DNA of 64,000 nt from Panicum virgatum (GCF_016808335.1 NC_053137.1:11210506-11274505), one strand, 5' to 3'. Shown: positions 1-11,995, numbered from the stretch's first letter. The notes: generated by a model not told the origin, from the letters alone. Numbers and translations: made by a program.

Positions 1-188
1 TAATGCACTTTCTTAATGGGTGGATAAAATGTTTTGGGGGTATTCGAGACAGAAAGATTAGCACTCCAATCTGCTTCCTTAAGATTGCTTCTGAGCCTTC
101 AAAATATTTGGGTGCTCTTTGCTTGCTTGTGTTAAAAAGTTAAGAAATGTAGAATGGAATAGGGATCAGTGTTATAGGTAGGTAGGCT

Positions 189-375
189 CAGCGGCGGATC
201 AAGGAGGGATGGGTGTGGGGGGCTCCAGCGCCACCCCCCCCCCCCCCCAACATTTTTCAACCATGAATGAAGAAGAGGAAGAAGAAAAGGAGGGGGAAGA
301 AGAACAAAAAGAGAGAAGAAGAAGAAGAAGAGGAAAATGAGCCCCCCTTAGGTTCACATTCTAGATCCACCACTG
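189..375. mobile_element. Small TIR element with poly-C tract (copy 1)
   Basis: Imperfect terminal inverted repeats (CAGCGGCGGATC at the left, GATCCACCACTG at the right) are flanked by a direct TAGGCT repeat at 183-188 and 376-381. Inside are a run of 15 C (234-248) and a GAAGAA-rich stretch. The superfamily is not clear; the 6-bp flanking repeat fits neither hAT nor Mutator well. It lies in intron 6 of the copy-1 NRAMP gene. The rest of 1-850 is intron sequence with nothing recognisable. Confidence 0.5.
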
Positions 376-850
376 TAGGCTTATGTTGACACAGCTATAA
401 TTTATCTACATTTCTGACTTCCTAGCTCCAGGGGGTATTACTTAGCAGTATGATTCGTGTGGCGGTGTGGGCACCAACCCCTTTGTCATCATGAAAATAA
501 GCTCGGAAATATCAAAATATTGATATATGGAAGTTAATTTGCGAACTAAAGGTCACAGATTCTATGATGTATTAGATTTAGAAAAGTGGATGTTGTTATA
601 AAATTGCAGCATAATCTCTGTAACAGAAGTGGCATTTGTCAAAATGTTATAGCTAGAAAACGTCCTAGGAATAACTCTGTCAAATCTTTTTGGTTTCAGT
701 AAAATGTTGTATCAAACCCTCATCAACTCTGGTTTGTTTGCAAAATTTAGATAACTTTACATCTTATTATCTTCCTCTGCTGCTCAGAACAATTTCCTAA
801 GATGGAATGAAGTGTTCTTCCTATCCACATGCTAAGATATTGTACTAAAG

Positions 851-1768
851 AGTAAAAGTCTATATTGCCCCCCTGAGCTTGTCACCAAGTTTAAACACCC
901 CCCCCCCCCCCCAACTCCAAAACTGGACATCTTACACCCTGAACTCTTGAAACCATTTGATTTACCCCCACGGGACCAAAACCACCCTAGTTTTCGCCAC
1001 AACAAAACTGTTTTCCCCTTTTTTTTCTCCCTCCAACTTACATAGCAAGAAATGGGTCTAAAAATTATGAAAATTTTTACAGAGGCAGAGTAGGTGATAG
1101 GGAAACTATTTTAACCATTCTTTTTAGTTGGAATGCAAAATTTTTTGAAATATAAATATTTGAATATGGGTAACATTAAGTTTCGTCGAATTTTTAGGGC
1201 ATCAAAACATGCTCTAAAATTTACCTGAAACATAAGATTCATTTTGAACTTAGTTTATTATGTTAATTTTATTTCACTCATGTTCCAGAAATTTTCAAAA
1301 TTTCAAAAAAATAATCAAATTTGCCCTTTACAGACAAACTTAAAATATTGCTTAGGAACATCAGTCAAATAAAATTAACATGATAAACTAAATTGGGAAT
1401 AAACCTATGTTTTCAACTTTGGTAAATTTTGGAGCACGTTTTGATACCCTAAAAATTTAATGAAACTTAAATTTTACCCATATTCAGATATTTATATTTC
1501 CAAAAAATTGCATTACATATAAAAAAATAGTTCAAATAGTTTCCCTATCACCTACTCTACCTCTGTAAAAAATTTCATAATTTCTAGAGCTATTTAACTA
1601 TTTTTTTTCCTTGCTATGAAAGTTGGAGGGAGAAAAAGAAAGGAAAACTGCTCTGTTATGGCGAAAACCAGCTGAGTTCGGGGTGTATGATGTCCAGTTT
1701 TGGAGTTAGGGGGAGGGGGGTTAAACTCGGTGACAAGTTCATGGGGGCAATATAGACTTTACTACTCT
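851..1768. mobile_element. Mutator-like MITE in NRAMP intron 6 (copy 1)
   Basis: Both ends carry the inverted sequence AAAGTCTATATTGCCCCC followed by a TGAGCTTGTCACC-like segment. The inner arms remain complementary for several hundred bases, so the element could fold into a long hairpin. Flanks GTACTAAAG (842-850) and GTACTAAAT (1769-1777) form a 9-bp target duplication with one mismatch, as expected for Mutator-like elements. A run of 15 C lies at 898-912. There is no coding capacity; the orthologous insertion is at 40919-41833, so it predates the duplication. Confidence 0.7.
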
Positions 1769-2369
1769 GTACTAAATAATATTTTCATATGTTTGGGGAG
1801 CTACAGAGGTTCTTGTAGAGTTCCTGTCAGTTCAATGATTTTCATTTGCTGCAATAGTGGATCAAGCATTCAGGGAATTTTTCATGAACCCAAGATGATA
1901 AGAAGCATACTGCCTACATAACGCTTGAATTTTTTGATGGGAAGAGAGGTTCCCATTTTCATCAATATACTATTTTGATCAAAGAACCTGAAGTATGTGG
2001 ATAAAATTTTCATAAAAATATGGTAAGAAGCATGAAAAATTGGTATAATCTGGAGTCTGGACGAACCTGAAATATCTGTATGTTGCATGAGTATTTGAGA
2101 CAAAATGAGTAAAAATATTTTTTAATGCAAATTCTGTGGTACAGAGGCCTTAGGTGTTGGCACAGGCCAGCTGCGGTGCGCCACCCCTAGGGATAGATAG
2201 ATAGATGATGTGCTGTTAGGCAAGGATCTCTTGATTGTTTCTGTTTCTATAAACCCTAGAGACCCTTGCCTATATATGTATACATGAGTCATGACTTGCA
2301 CTCCCTAAATCAATCTACTACTCTCGAGCCATATTGCTTTCAGTATATGTCTAAGAATAAGATGATTAC

Positions 2370-3826
2370 CCCATATTTTTGCAGTCCAAGGAGGAGAAGC
2401 GTGCTTGAGCCGGTGATGAGAACCCCTACCCAAACAGGGATGTGGAACAAGAGGTTGAAAGCAAAAGCTGTCCCTATAACTGAAAATGCTAACAATTGTA
2501 AGAAGCAGATGGTGCAACCACCAAGCAGCAAAAAGTTAGATCAATATTGTTGTTCTTTTCCAGTAATGAAGGCAAATTAAAATGGAACTAACAGAGTCCT
2601 CTATATTCATAAAAAAAAAATCCATTGATTTACATTTTACTAATTTCTGAAATCTTGAAATTGAACAAATACAATTAAATTGAAAACTAGCCAGAAGAAT
2701 AAATCTGTCATTTTAGCTTCTGCGTTAAGAATTAGTTTTGAACAACAGTACTGCTCTTTCCTTATATCCATCTAACCTCAGTAATATTATACATGACAAG
2801 CAGAAAATTAAACATGGCAGTTAAACATTGATTTTCTTTTAAATTTAAGATGATCTTATTAGTTCTGACCTTCTGGGATATCTGCAGCAATCACAGCTAA
2901 CTCTGCCAGCAGCCATAGGCAGATTCTAACCCATGTTGGATATTCCGCCTTGCATAGCTCGGCAAGATGCCACCCTGAGTCAGTGAACAGCCATCAACAC
3001 CAACAGATTTAACATCGCATTCCTATGCATGACAATTAATTGTCTCTATAATACCTGTGACTACTCCGAGATTAGCAGATAGTGACTGAATGATTAGTGC
3101 GAAGACGAGGCCAATCAGGATCACCCAGAGGAGCTACAGATGAGGAAATTAAGAATAAACAGCAAAACCAACATAGTTAGTTTTTGACTAGTAGTAGGCC
3201 GGAATGTAGCTTACTAGCTAGGATGAGTGGCACGCGAAAACAATGATCAGAAAGTGTACCTCATATCTGTGACTGGATCCAGCCTGCAAATCCGTCTCCA
3301 CTGTACAAATATGACAAACATGAGAACCACAGCATGATGCAGATTTGGAGGTAGAGAGAAGAAAAGGAATGAAATTAAGGGTGTGGCGCGTACAGTTCCC
3401 GGGATCAAGGTAGGCCAGGGAAACCATAAATCCTGGTCCAACGTGGCACAAAAACCTTTTCCATGCTGGCTCCTGCGTTAAGAAGCACCAATGAATCAGT
3501 TCTGTAAAAGACTTTGGCTCGGGTGGACCAAAATTTGAGTTGGACAACAGAGGAGCCTGAGGACCAACTGCCGTGAGGCTTGGAGCTACAACGAACATTG
3601 GCGGACCCTTGCCTCTCACGCACCAGCACGAAGCCAGGATCAAGCAGGCATTTCCACAAACAGGCAGCGCGCACGCGGAAAGGTTCCTGTTTCCCACTAG
3701 CTACCTGCTTGTACACGTATGGAAGGCGCTTACCTTGGGCGGCGCAGCGGGAGCGTGGCTCCCTCCCCGTCCGGCGAGCGCCTCGACGTCGACCACCACT
3801 CCCGCGGGCGCCTGCGCGGCGTCCAT
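2370..3826 (-). CDS. NRAMP1: NRAMP1-like metal transporter, exons 1-6 (copy 1, 3' part outside window)
   Basis: 5' half of a proton-coupled divalent metal (Mn/Fe/Cd-type) transporter of the NRAMP family, a membrane protein. Exons on the minus strand: 3826-3734, 3479 region (79 bp, carrying the DPGN motif), 3300-3260, 3133-3055, 2974-2870, 2479-2370. All have GT/AG borders and their phases join without a break. The product starts MDAAQAPAG. Exon 2 encodes the TM1 metal-site motif AYLDPGN, exons 3-4 ETDLQAG and [13 protein letters not shown], and exon 6 [11 protein letters not shown]. Against copy 2, exon 1 ends in K rather than E (residue 31), and exon 4 has V where copy 2 has I. Exon 6 is followed by at least 2.4 kb of intron to the window edge. 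The 3' exons are expected further left; their absence here is not evidence of truncation. The OsNRAMP1-clade assignment rests on recalled sequence. Confidence 0.88.
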
Positions 3827-4679
3827 CGGCAGCTCCCGTACGTGGCGGCGGCGACGGATCGAGCAGGCTCGTACGCACGAGACCGGAGCGCGACGACGGG
3901 CAGGGAAGAGGAAGGAGGACGAGGCTGGCTGGCCGGCCGGCTAGGCGGCAACGCGTAGCTCCCCGACGGTGGCTGGTTGAGGGCGAGATCGATCTCTGCG
4001 GCTCCGCGCTCCGCCTCCCCCCTCCGAAATCTCAACTAATAGGAGGAGTAACAACAACCAGTGGGCGCGCCGCGTCCGGCGGCGGCTCGCGCCCGCCGCC
4101 GCGCGGCCCGAGGCGGGAGCGCGCGCTGCACGCGCCGCGGGGGCTGGCGTGGCCGGGGCGCGAGCGCGCCGCCGGGGACGAGGGCCCACGTCACCCGCCC
4201 CTGCCCTCCCTGGCGCGTGCGCGCACGCCGCCTGCGCTCGGGCACACTCCAGGGCCGGGCCTGCGATGGGGATCGTCTCCATCTGGCTGTGTGCATGCGT
4301 GCTCGCTCCCACGGTTCCTCCGCCAAGATCGAGCTCCAGCTCTCCTTGGGTTGAGGGGCAACATGCATGCGGAGTTCGAACTCGGCCGCATCCAGTTCAA
4401 ACTTCACTGCCGTAAGCCCGTAACCGTTTACATGTAGTCATGTACCCATCCATCGGCCTACCCTAAACCCTAGCACACAAGCGTATAGGAGCTGGAATTC
4501 CTGGGTTGAGCTCATGGCAATTGGCCAAAATAGATGATGAGGATCATCTTGATAGTATTTTATATTTCTCAACCAATACAATCTGTTTGGCTATTCTAAG
4601 TGGCTCATTTCAGTGGCAGATCCATAATTAAAATTCACCTACGTTGCAACTCTAAGTACGAGGTATGCAGTATATATAA
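3827..4679 (-). promoter_or_regulatory. 5' flank of NRAMP copy 1 with telo-box
   Basis: Upstream region of the minus-strand NRAMP gene. About 3830-4260 is very GC-rich and probably includes the 5' UTR. A telo-box (AAACCCTA) lies at 4465-4472 and a CATGCATG (RY-type) motif near 4361. No convincing TATA box could be fixed. The long open frames seen here on both strands are low-complexity Arg/Pro/Ala frames typical of GC-rich DNA and are not called as genes. The flank ends at a Mutator-like MITE; the Copia insertion present upstream of copy 2 is absent. Confidence 0.4.
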
Positions 4680-5296
4680 GAGAAAAGTCCCGTTTATACT
4701 CTCAAACTATCATAAAAGTCCGATTTTCAATTTTTAACTATAAAACAGAATAACAAAAATCATCCAACTGTTGAAATCGGACAAATTTGACCCTTAGCTT
4801 GTTTTGAAGGTAATTTTCAATTTTGTGATAATTAGAAGTATTTAATTTTAAAATAAAAAATTCATGAGTAATTCATTTTAAATTAGAAAAATGTGAAAAT
4901 TAAAAGTTTTCTAACGATGTAACCTATCTATTAGCATGATATTATTCAATTATTCATATTCATTTTTTATTTTCATAATATTTGGTTGCTTGTAGTTATG
5001 TCTATTATTTTTGAATAACCACGATTCAAATAGAGCAATAATAGATAGGTTACATTTTTAGAAAAAAAATTGATATTAGTTTCAAAATTTTCTGATTTAA
5101 AATGAATTAGTTTTGATTTTTTAGATCTAATTAGACTTTCTTTATTTTTTAAAAATACAAAACCGCCTTGGAAACCACCCTAAGACCAAATTTGCTCGGT
5201 TTTGTACAGTTGGATGGCATATGTTATCCGGTTTTGTAGTTGAAGGTTGAAAATCGGACTTCTGCTATAGTCGAGAGTGCAATTCAAACTTTTTCC
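4680..5296. mobile_element. Mutator-like MITE, GGAAAAAGT family (copy 1)
   Basis: Inverted ends GAGAAAAGTCC...ACTTTTTCC are flanked by a perfect 9-bp target duplication TATATATAA (4671-4679 and 5297-5305). The inner arms are partly complementary and A/T-rich. Non-coding. The orthologous copy is at 51252-51866. The 5297-6308 stretch that follows is A/T-rich and shows no gene. Confidence 0.75.
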
Positions 5297-6308
5297 TATA
5301 TATAATAATACGCTAGCAAAGCAAACTAGAGTAGGTTGAAATAAAATGAGAGGCATACACCTACTAGAGAATTGGATAAAAGTATGATAATTTCTGATGG
5401 CTTGATATCCCTTTATAATTCTCATAATCTTTTGATCAAACCAAAAAAATCTCCAGACATTGGATCCTTTTAAATATCTGCCGCTCCGCGTAGACTGTGG
5501 CATATTACGAAATCATTAATTACTCCACGATTTGTAGTAAAAAAATCATACAAAATCTTCTATTCTACAGCAATCACCCGCATGGAGGGGAAGGGGACAA
5601 TGGCTCTGTGCTGACATGGTGTACTGGTTGGCCGTGATCGACCGCCAACTATATTATATATTAGCAAGATGTCTGCGCGTTGTCACGGGTAATATAAATT
5701 TTGCTCTAAGATAATAAAACTAACACCTTTGTGCCGTGACTGCGCGAGGTATTGATTATCTGGGTTCTCATTGGAACTCCAATTGATTTGTCCACTCCCG
5801 CTTAGAATTCCGATTGTCGTGTTCCGATTAGAATTCTAATTGATGGATCAAGAAATCATTGCTTAATTTAGAAATTGTATATAATGATATTACTCATCAA
5901 GCATCAATTCTACATGATTTCGGACTTTTGGATCTTCCGGATCCACCTGTCAACGATATATGATGGACCAAAGTCAATGTATCGCAGAAACAACATTCTG
6001 CTCTTTATAAATAGATAAAGATAATCACTAGGACAAAAATAACGGTTACTTCAAAATTACAATTTACTAAGGATAAGATCAGCACTACGCCGGGTTTCGA
6101 TCCGGGACGTGCACACTTGCAACGGTGGTCATGGTTTTTTTTCCGCAGGGTGTGATTGGTACAAATATGTCCAAGGTCTTTTAATAGCAACCAAAATAGA
6201 GATTTAGGTATTTTTATCATACCAAACGCGAATATAATATGTTCAATATCCATTGGTATCCAACAATTTGATAAGATGTTCAGTATCCATCGTATATCAT
6301 AAAATGTA

Positions 6309-7721
6309 GGAAAAAGTCAACTTTTGACCCCTCAACTATTATGTTGGTCTAATTTAACCCTAAACTGTAAAACCGTATAGTACCGGTACCCCAACTGTCA
6401 AAACCATTCACTTTTAGTACCTGGACGGGCGTGAGGCTGTTTTGACCGACGTTGAGCGGTTTTTACCACGCCATGCTGGCGTTGACTGCCACGTAGGATG
6501 CTGGCCTGCATCATGGACATGTGGGGCCCGCGTGTCACCCACTCATTCCCTCCCTATCCTTCCTCCTGCCGCCGCGCCCGCGATGCCCGCTCGCCGCTGC
6601 ACTACCCGCCCGGGTGACGACGGCGCGGTGCCGCCGCATCCTCCGCCGGCCTTAGCCGCCGCTCACAGCTGCCCCTGCTCCTGCACGCCTCCCACGCGCC
6701 CCTAGGCTGGCCGCACGCAGCTCGCCGTGGAGCTCCTCCCCATGCCGCCCCTTCCCCTGCTCTCTCTCATGTCCCCTGCGGCACCGCACGCCAACCTGCC
6801 GCTGCAGCCGCAGCCGCGCCTCGCGCGGGTGCGCACCTAGGCCGAGTGCGCGCCGTGCGAGCAGCTGCTGCGGATCGACCCCTACTCTCCTGTTTCCCTC
6901 CCATCTCCCCGCACACCTCTCCTTCTTGTACTGCCGCCAACGCCGCGCGCGCCTCTCTGCTCCCCGCTCGGCCCGCGCGAGCCTGGAGGCTGGTGGCGAC
7001 GACGGCGGCAGGGGGTTCGGATTGGGGAGCTCAGGTGCGATGGGTTGCCCCTCCCCCCTGAGGGAGGGATCTTGCAGCGACATCCTCCCCCTTCCCTGTG
7101 CTACCGGTTCCGCGCGGGCATGCTGTAGAGGTGCAGGCCTCCTGCCGGCGGCCGGCGGCAGAGGAGCACGGAGGCGTAGCACAGGGAGCTCCCTTGCTGG
7201 CACGCATGGCCTCGTGGGAGGGAGGCCTCGTGGCCTCCGAGCTTGCCAGCGCATCCTCTTCGACCTCCCCTTCATGGCCGCGGGAGGACGGAGCGTCGCG
7301 TGCGGCGGCGGGGCCGCGGTGGGGCGGAGGCGTGGCGCGGCGGCAACCAGCGGTGCGGCACTCGGCGGCGCACACGGGCAGCAGCGGCGCCACGTGCTAC
7401 CCGGCCTCTGCCCAACGCCACCGTTTGCCAGCCGTCGTTGAGGGTGCGGGCGTTAGACGTGGCGGCGGCGGCAATGGCTCTGCTCTGCTCCCTCTTTCTC
7501 TGAGTCTCTCCCTCTCTCTATCCCTAGCAATGATTCAAGTCCGCCACGTCAGCGCCACGTGTCCAAAACCGCCGCCACGTCAGTGGAAAACCACCAAAAA
7601 TGAGCACAGATGCCAAAGTTGCACTGTATTACAACTTCGGGTGTCCACTGTGCCCGGTTTCGTAGTTGTGGGTTAAAGTTGGACAAACCCAAAAGTTGAG
7701 GAGTTAAAAATAGACTTTTTC
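6309..7721. mobile_element. Pack-MULE-like element with GC-rich interior (copy 1)
   Basis: The ends are inverted copies of GGAAAAAGTC...CCCCTCAAC. Flanks TAAAATGTA (6300-6308) and TAAAAGGTA (7722-7730) are a 9-bp target duplication with one mismatch. Unlike the other A/T-rich members, the interior (about 6440-7560) is GC-rich and looks like captured exon sequence. Long frames exist on both strands, but I recognise no domain, and copy 2 (52885-54330) breaks them with indels. It is therefore called an element, not a gene. Bases 7722-8209 after it hold nothing recognisable. Confidence 0.6.
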
Positions 7722-8218
7722 TAAAAGGTAATAAGATGTTCAATACATGTAGGCATTTAAAGAGATGTCAATGTCTCATCGAGGTCCTTAAACTCTAAAA
7801 ATGCATTGTTATCCATCCGTGCATTTTACTTATTTAATAATAAGTTCAATATCCATCGGATGTGGGACACTCTAATTAGAAAGGAGCATACATGCAAGTA
7901 CTATATAAAAAATAAGTATCCCGTGTCAAATTAAAAAGAGTATCGAACTAATAGCTATTATTATATAATTACTCAAGTGTTTTCTTCTTTTGTTGCCAGC
8001 CAATTTATTTTTGTTCCGCCTTATATAATTTGTTGTTGTCCTACGTGTCATTTGTGGGCCTCTTTGTTTTTGTTAGTGTTCGGCTGAGCTTGGCCCATTA
8101 GCTTGCCCATCGTCATGATGATTTCAGAGCGAACGACCAAGTTCTTTGCCCCGGCGGCGTCTCTGCCCCGGCAGCCGTTGTGGGCCTTTTCCCTTGTGGG
8201 CTGATACTTCCATGAGTG

Positions 8219-10448
8219 TTTTTTTTTCTTTTTTATATTTTTAAAAAATAAAAATTTCAAAAATATATGTCCGTTTTGAAATATTTCAAAAATACCCCGG
8301 TCGCCCCCATAGGGCGACAGGCCTTAAGTGTATTTTTTTTCTTCAAATTCGCAACGAGGTCCCTGGAAAAAAAAGGGCCTGTCGCCCCCCCAACGGGCGA
8401 CAGGGGCCTGTCGCCCACCCCTGGGGCGACAGGGGCCCCATTCCTTTTGTCATTTGAGCCAAAAAATTCAGAAAAAAAGAGGGGTGAGGAGAAGAAAAAC
8501 GGCGAAGCTCTGCCGAATTGCGTACTTGTGATCTACCGGTAACTTCCATATGAATCCATTGATATTGTATAACAATTTAATTTAATTAGCGGATTAGCTG
8601 AATTAGATTTGGTGCTTTAGAACACTCGTTTAGTATTACAATTTCAGTACTATTACATACTTGTTTTTAAATTAATTATGAATTAGAATAGAATTATGAA
8701 AGTACCTTATTGATATTGCAGCATAAGGCAATGGCTGCATCCAATCTAGTGTGCTCTGTCACAATGGAATATTTCCAGTTTGACTTTCATTTTCCCTTGA
8801 ATGCATGTACTCGCCATGGACATCCATCATTCACACACTTCACCTCATATTCTTTACTGCCAGACTTTACGACTCTGAATTCTCGTTTCAATGATATTGC
8901 CCATTGTCTCACAGCATCTTTTACAGCTTCAATGTTTGGATATGTTGCACCTTGCACTACCTCATTCCCTCTGTACTCCCACTCCTGATTTCGTACATCT
9001 TCTGCGACATGACTACCAAAACCATGCTCCTTCCACTCTTTTGGCAATGAGTACTGCTCGTCATCAGATGAGCCCTCATATTCTTCCATCTCTATTGCGG
9101 TTTGGTCTTCTGCCTCCATTTCGTCGACAATGCTATGTATCATCTCTCCCTCATCAGCAAGGCCATGTGGTCCTATGTTTTGGTTCTCTGTCTCTTCTGA
9201 CTCATCTTGCTCAACATAATTGGTCTCTCTTCGAATACTCGGAGTTCCTTGATCTGCACAATGTTGGATTTCATTTTGTGTCTTCTCCCGGATTTGAACA
9301 AGAATGGCCAGAGGCCACCCACGCTCTAGAACTGCTTGCATGTACTTCTGCCAGTCATTAGTGTTGTGTATCATCATCAATTCCCATAATTCACTTTCTA
9401 CCTCCCAATTAATAAGAGACTGTACGGTGATCACATGTGTCAACGGATCAACACGGAACCCACGCTGCAGCCACTTACATATGGAACCAAAACTCCTTTC
9501 CAGAGGTTTATCTATGGCGCTAGATGTGCACTTAAAGGCAGAAAGATCTCCATTTGGCCCATACATAACATTGTAGTCACCATAAAATACTTGAAACTGC
9601 ATCTTGCTCGACATATCTGTATATCACATAATACTTATCGAGTTATACTCTTTACTTCACTACTTTATTCAATAATCCGTAAAAACTATGTATGAAATTC
9701 AACTACAACGTATAAGTATTCATAACTACGTGATGACACTCAAATTCTATACAGCATATGCCAAATTCTATTCTAAATCATAATTAATTTATAAACACGT
9801 CTCTAATAGTACTGTAATTGTAATAATAAATGCGTAGTACAAATTTTCTAAACTAATTTACTACTACGTAACTACAAACTAAACTATCATTAAACTCCTA
9901 TTTAAATGGTTCTACTATAGCACTAATTAAATTAAATTACTCACCCCTACTTAAATTACTCCTACTTAAATGCGTAGTACTTAAATAAAAATTTATATAA
10001 ACTAAATGTACTAACCTGCAGATCAGAAGTGCTGAATCCGGCAGGGCTTCGCCGCTTCCCTTCTCCTCACCTCTCTCTTTTTTTCTGAATTTTTGGTGGA
10101 ATTTTCGGGCTCAAATGAGGAGGGAAGGGGGGTTGGAGGTTATATAGGGGGTTGCCCCTGTCGCCCGCGGGGGGGGGGGGGGGGGGGGCGACAGTCCCCC
10201 TTGCCGCGCCCGTGGGCCGGGCCCAGCGGTCGCCCGGGGGGGGGCGATAGGCCCCCCTGTCGCCCGTGGGGGACGACAAACCCTTTTTTTTTCCAGGGAC
10301 ATCGTTGCAAATTTGAAGAAAAAAAAATTGCACTTAGAGCCTGTCGCCCTATGGGGGGCGACCGGGAGATATTTTTGAAATATTTCAAAACAGACATATA
10401 TTTTTGAAATTTTTATTTTTGAAAAATATAAAAAAAGAAAAAAGCGCT
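8219..10448 (-). mobile_element. MULE with long TIRs and MuDR-type gene remnant (copy 1 only)
   Basis: Long inverted ends (about 8219-8535 and 10018-10448) contain repeated G/C blocks of the type CCTGTCGCCC. A perfect 9-bp target duplication CCATGAGTG flanks the element (8210-8218 and 10449-10457). Copy 2 has this 9-mer once, at 54827-54835, with no element, so the insertion postdates the separation of the two sequences or was polymorphic. A minus-strand MuDR N-terminal gene occupies the centre. Near 8716-8755, + strand, is a short match to the start of the Myb/SANT-like gene in the 32355-34632 element (AAGGCAATGGCTGC). The element looks like a deletion derivative of a two-gene transposon. 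Confidence 0.9.
8787..9614 (-). CDS. MuDR-type transposase, N-terminal part only
   Basis: A 275-codon frame inside the MULE. The last 55 residues (GATYPNIEAVKDAVRQWA ... CPWRVHAFKGK) fit the plant MuDR DNA-binding domain, with a C-x4-C-like pattern (CVNDGC). The preceding 200 residues are the acidic N-terminal region usual for mudrA-type proteins. The frame ends right after this domain; no DDE catalytic domain, SWIM or CCHC zinc finger follows within the element. The protein cannot be an active transposase alone. It might still bind DNA if expressed. The ATG at 9614 is the first in frame, about 400 bp inside the right TIR. Confidence 0.8.
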   Translation of the reverse strand: MSSKMQFQVFYGDYNVMYGPNGDLSAFKCTSSAIDKPLERSFGSICKWLQRGFRVDPLTHVITVQSLINWEVESELWELMMIHNTNDWQKYMQAVLERGWPLAILVQIREKTQNEIQHCADQGTPSIRRETNYVEQDESEETENQNIGPHGLADEGEMIHSIVDEMEAEDQTAIEMEEYEGSSDDEQYSLPKEWKEHGFGSHVAEDVRNQEWEYRGNEVVQGATYPNIEAVKDAVRQWAISLKREFRVVKSGSKEYEVKCVNDGCPWRVHAFKGK

Positions 10449-10457
10449 CCATGAGTG

Positions 10458-11995
10458 GGATACGGTTAGTGGCCCAACCAGCATGTTAACGGGCAGCTCT
10501 GCTTGTCATTGTGCGCATCTTAAGCCCTCGCATGAATAAATCGCCATCCTTGCGTCCAAAAAAAAAAGGCCATCCACGAACTCAGACTCAGCTGCTAAGT
10601 TTTTTTAGAACCTGCGCTAGAGTTTGAGTCCTCGACTCAGCTCCAGTGTGTTTTCTAGATTTATTCCAAGTGCGTCTGTATTGTGTTTCGCAGAAAAGAA
10701 AGGCTTTGTGGAACGATAGAGTGTTTGATGATTATAATAGGTGTGATATGTATGGATGTTGATTTTACTCAGTATCTGAAGAAATATTCATCACCGATAT
10801 TCTCCACATCCGACTCGTCCCATATTTGATACACATTTATTCGTGGTTGCAACAGAGCGGTCCGCGTTCGTATCCATATATGTTCAAATCCAACTCCAAA
10901 GGAAAATATAAAAATAAATAGAATTTATCTCTTGATCAAGTGACTTAGATATTGCATTCCTGTAAGTCATCTGTTTGACTTATGAGAACAAATATTTTAA
11001 CAACACGAACAAATGATTGTTTTCTATGAATAAAAAGTTAAACACGAGGAACAAATAATAATGCAACGAACAAAATATTACACATTACAAACATTGGAAC
11101 AAAAAAATCAACATCAGGGAATAATTTAATCTACAAAAACAAATAAATGATTCGGCATTACGAACAAGTTAGTTACACACAGAAAAATGCATCTACATCG
11201 CCAAAAAATAGAAGAAGAAAAAAAGAAAAAAAAAGAAAAAAAATCGGTAGACACAGCATGACAGCCCAACACTAGTGACTTACGCAAATACAAGATTTAA
11301 GTCACCTTAAAAGAAATAAATCTTAAATAAATATATATAGAGTTGGTAATAAACGTCCACAGTTGATCCGTCTATAGACTCCTTACTGGCGGTTCAAAAA
11401 TCGGCAGTGACAGATTCTAGAGAAGAAAAAGAAAGCAGCGCGAGCTCGCCGATCCTTAGGTGATGGGTGCTGTGCTGGTCATCATGGATTTTTTTTTGCA
11501 GGTGGTCATCATCATGGATCTTATTATGAAGGTGCTGTATTATTAAATCTTTCATATCTAGCAAAATTGATTCTTTAGCTTGTTCAGGCCTTATTTATGC
11601 ATAGTAGCCAAATGACCTGCTCATATATGTTACCATATAATTAAATTTCTTTGTGAGTGTGCGTGCGTTGTGAGTGTCTGAGTTGTACTGTGTAATCTAA
11701 AAAAACTAGGCCATTTGCAAATATAGCATATATACATCTAAAAAGAACATTAGTGCGGCGATATATCTTTTCAGCTAGAATATGTGCAGCCAACTCAAAC
11801 TCAAGAAAAGAGCAATAATAGAATTTGCGTGATGAAGGTAAGGGTGTAAATAAATAAACCACCACAAAACTAATTGGGGGCTTACGTCACCTGTACGTTT
11901 ACTTACTATATGATGGACACAAAAGAAAAAAATCATAGACAAGTCTGGTTGATTAATTAGGAAAAATCTTAAGGTGCAGTGATCAGCAGTGACGC
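10458..11995. other. Intergenic, no gene seen (copy 1)
   Basis: A/T-rich sequence with an A/G-rich tract near 11205-11245. Short frames here are not conserved in length between the two duplicate copies. No gene, RNA or well-bounded element was recognised. Confidence 0.5.

Noticed and set aside
2266..2580. + strand 104-codon frame at NRAMP exon 6
   Set aside because: Antisense to a well-supported exon; no domain.
1..3826. Copy-1 NRAMP as a truncated pseudogene
   Set aside because: Its missing 3' exons would lie left of the window if the tandem-duplication model holds, so truncation cannot be claimed.
3573..4437. Long open frames (up to 285 codons) on the + strand near NRAMP exon 1
   Set aside because: They overlap the spliced minus-strand NRAMP exons and GC-rich 5' flank; composition is Arg/Pro/Ala and the frames change between the two copies.
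6080..6110. GGGTTTCGATCCGGG resembling a pol III B box (also about 52667)
   Set aside because: No A box or tRNA cloverleaf can be drawn around it; at best a decayed SINE or chance match.
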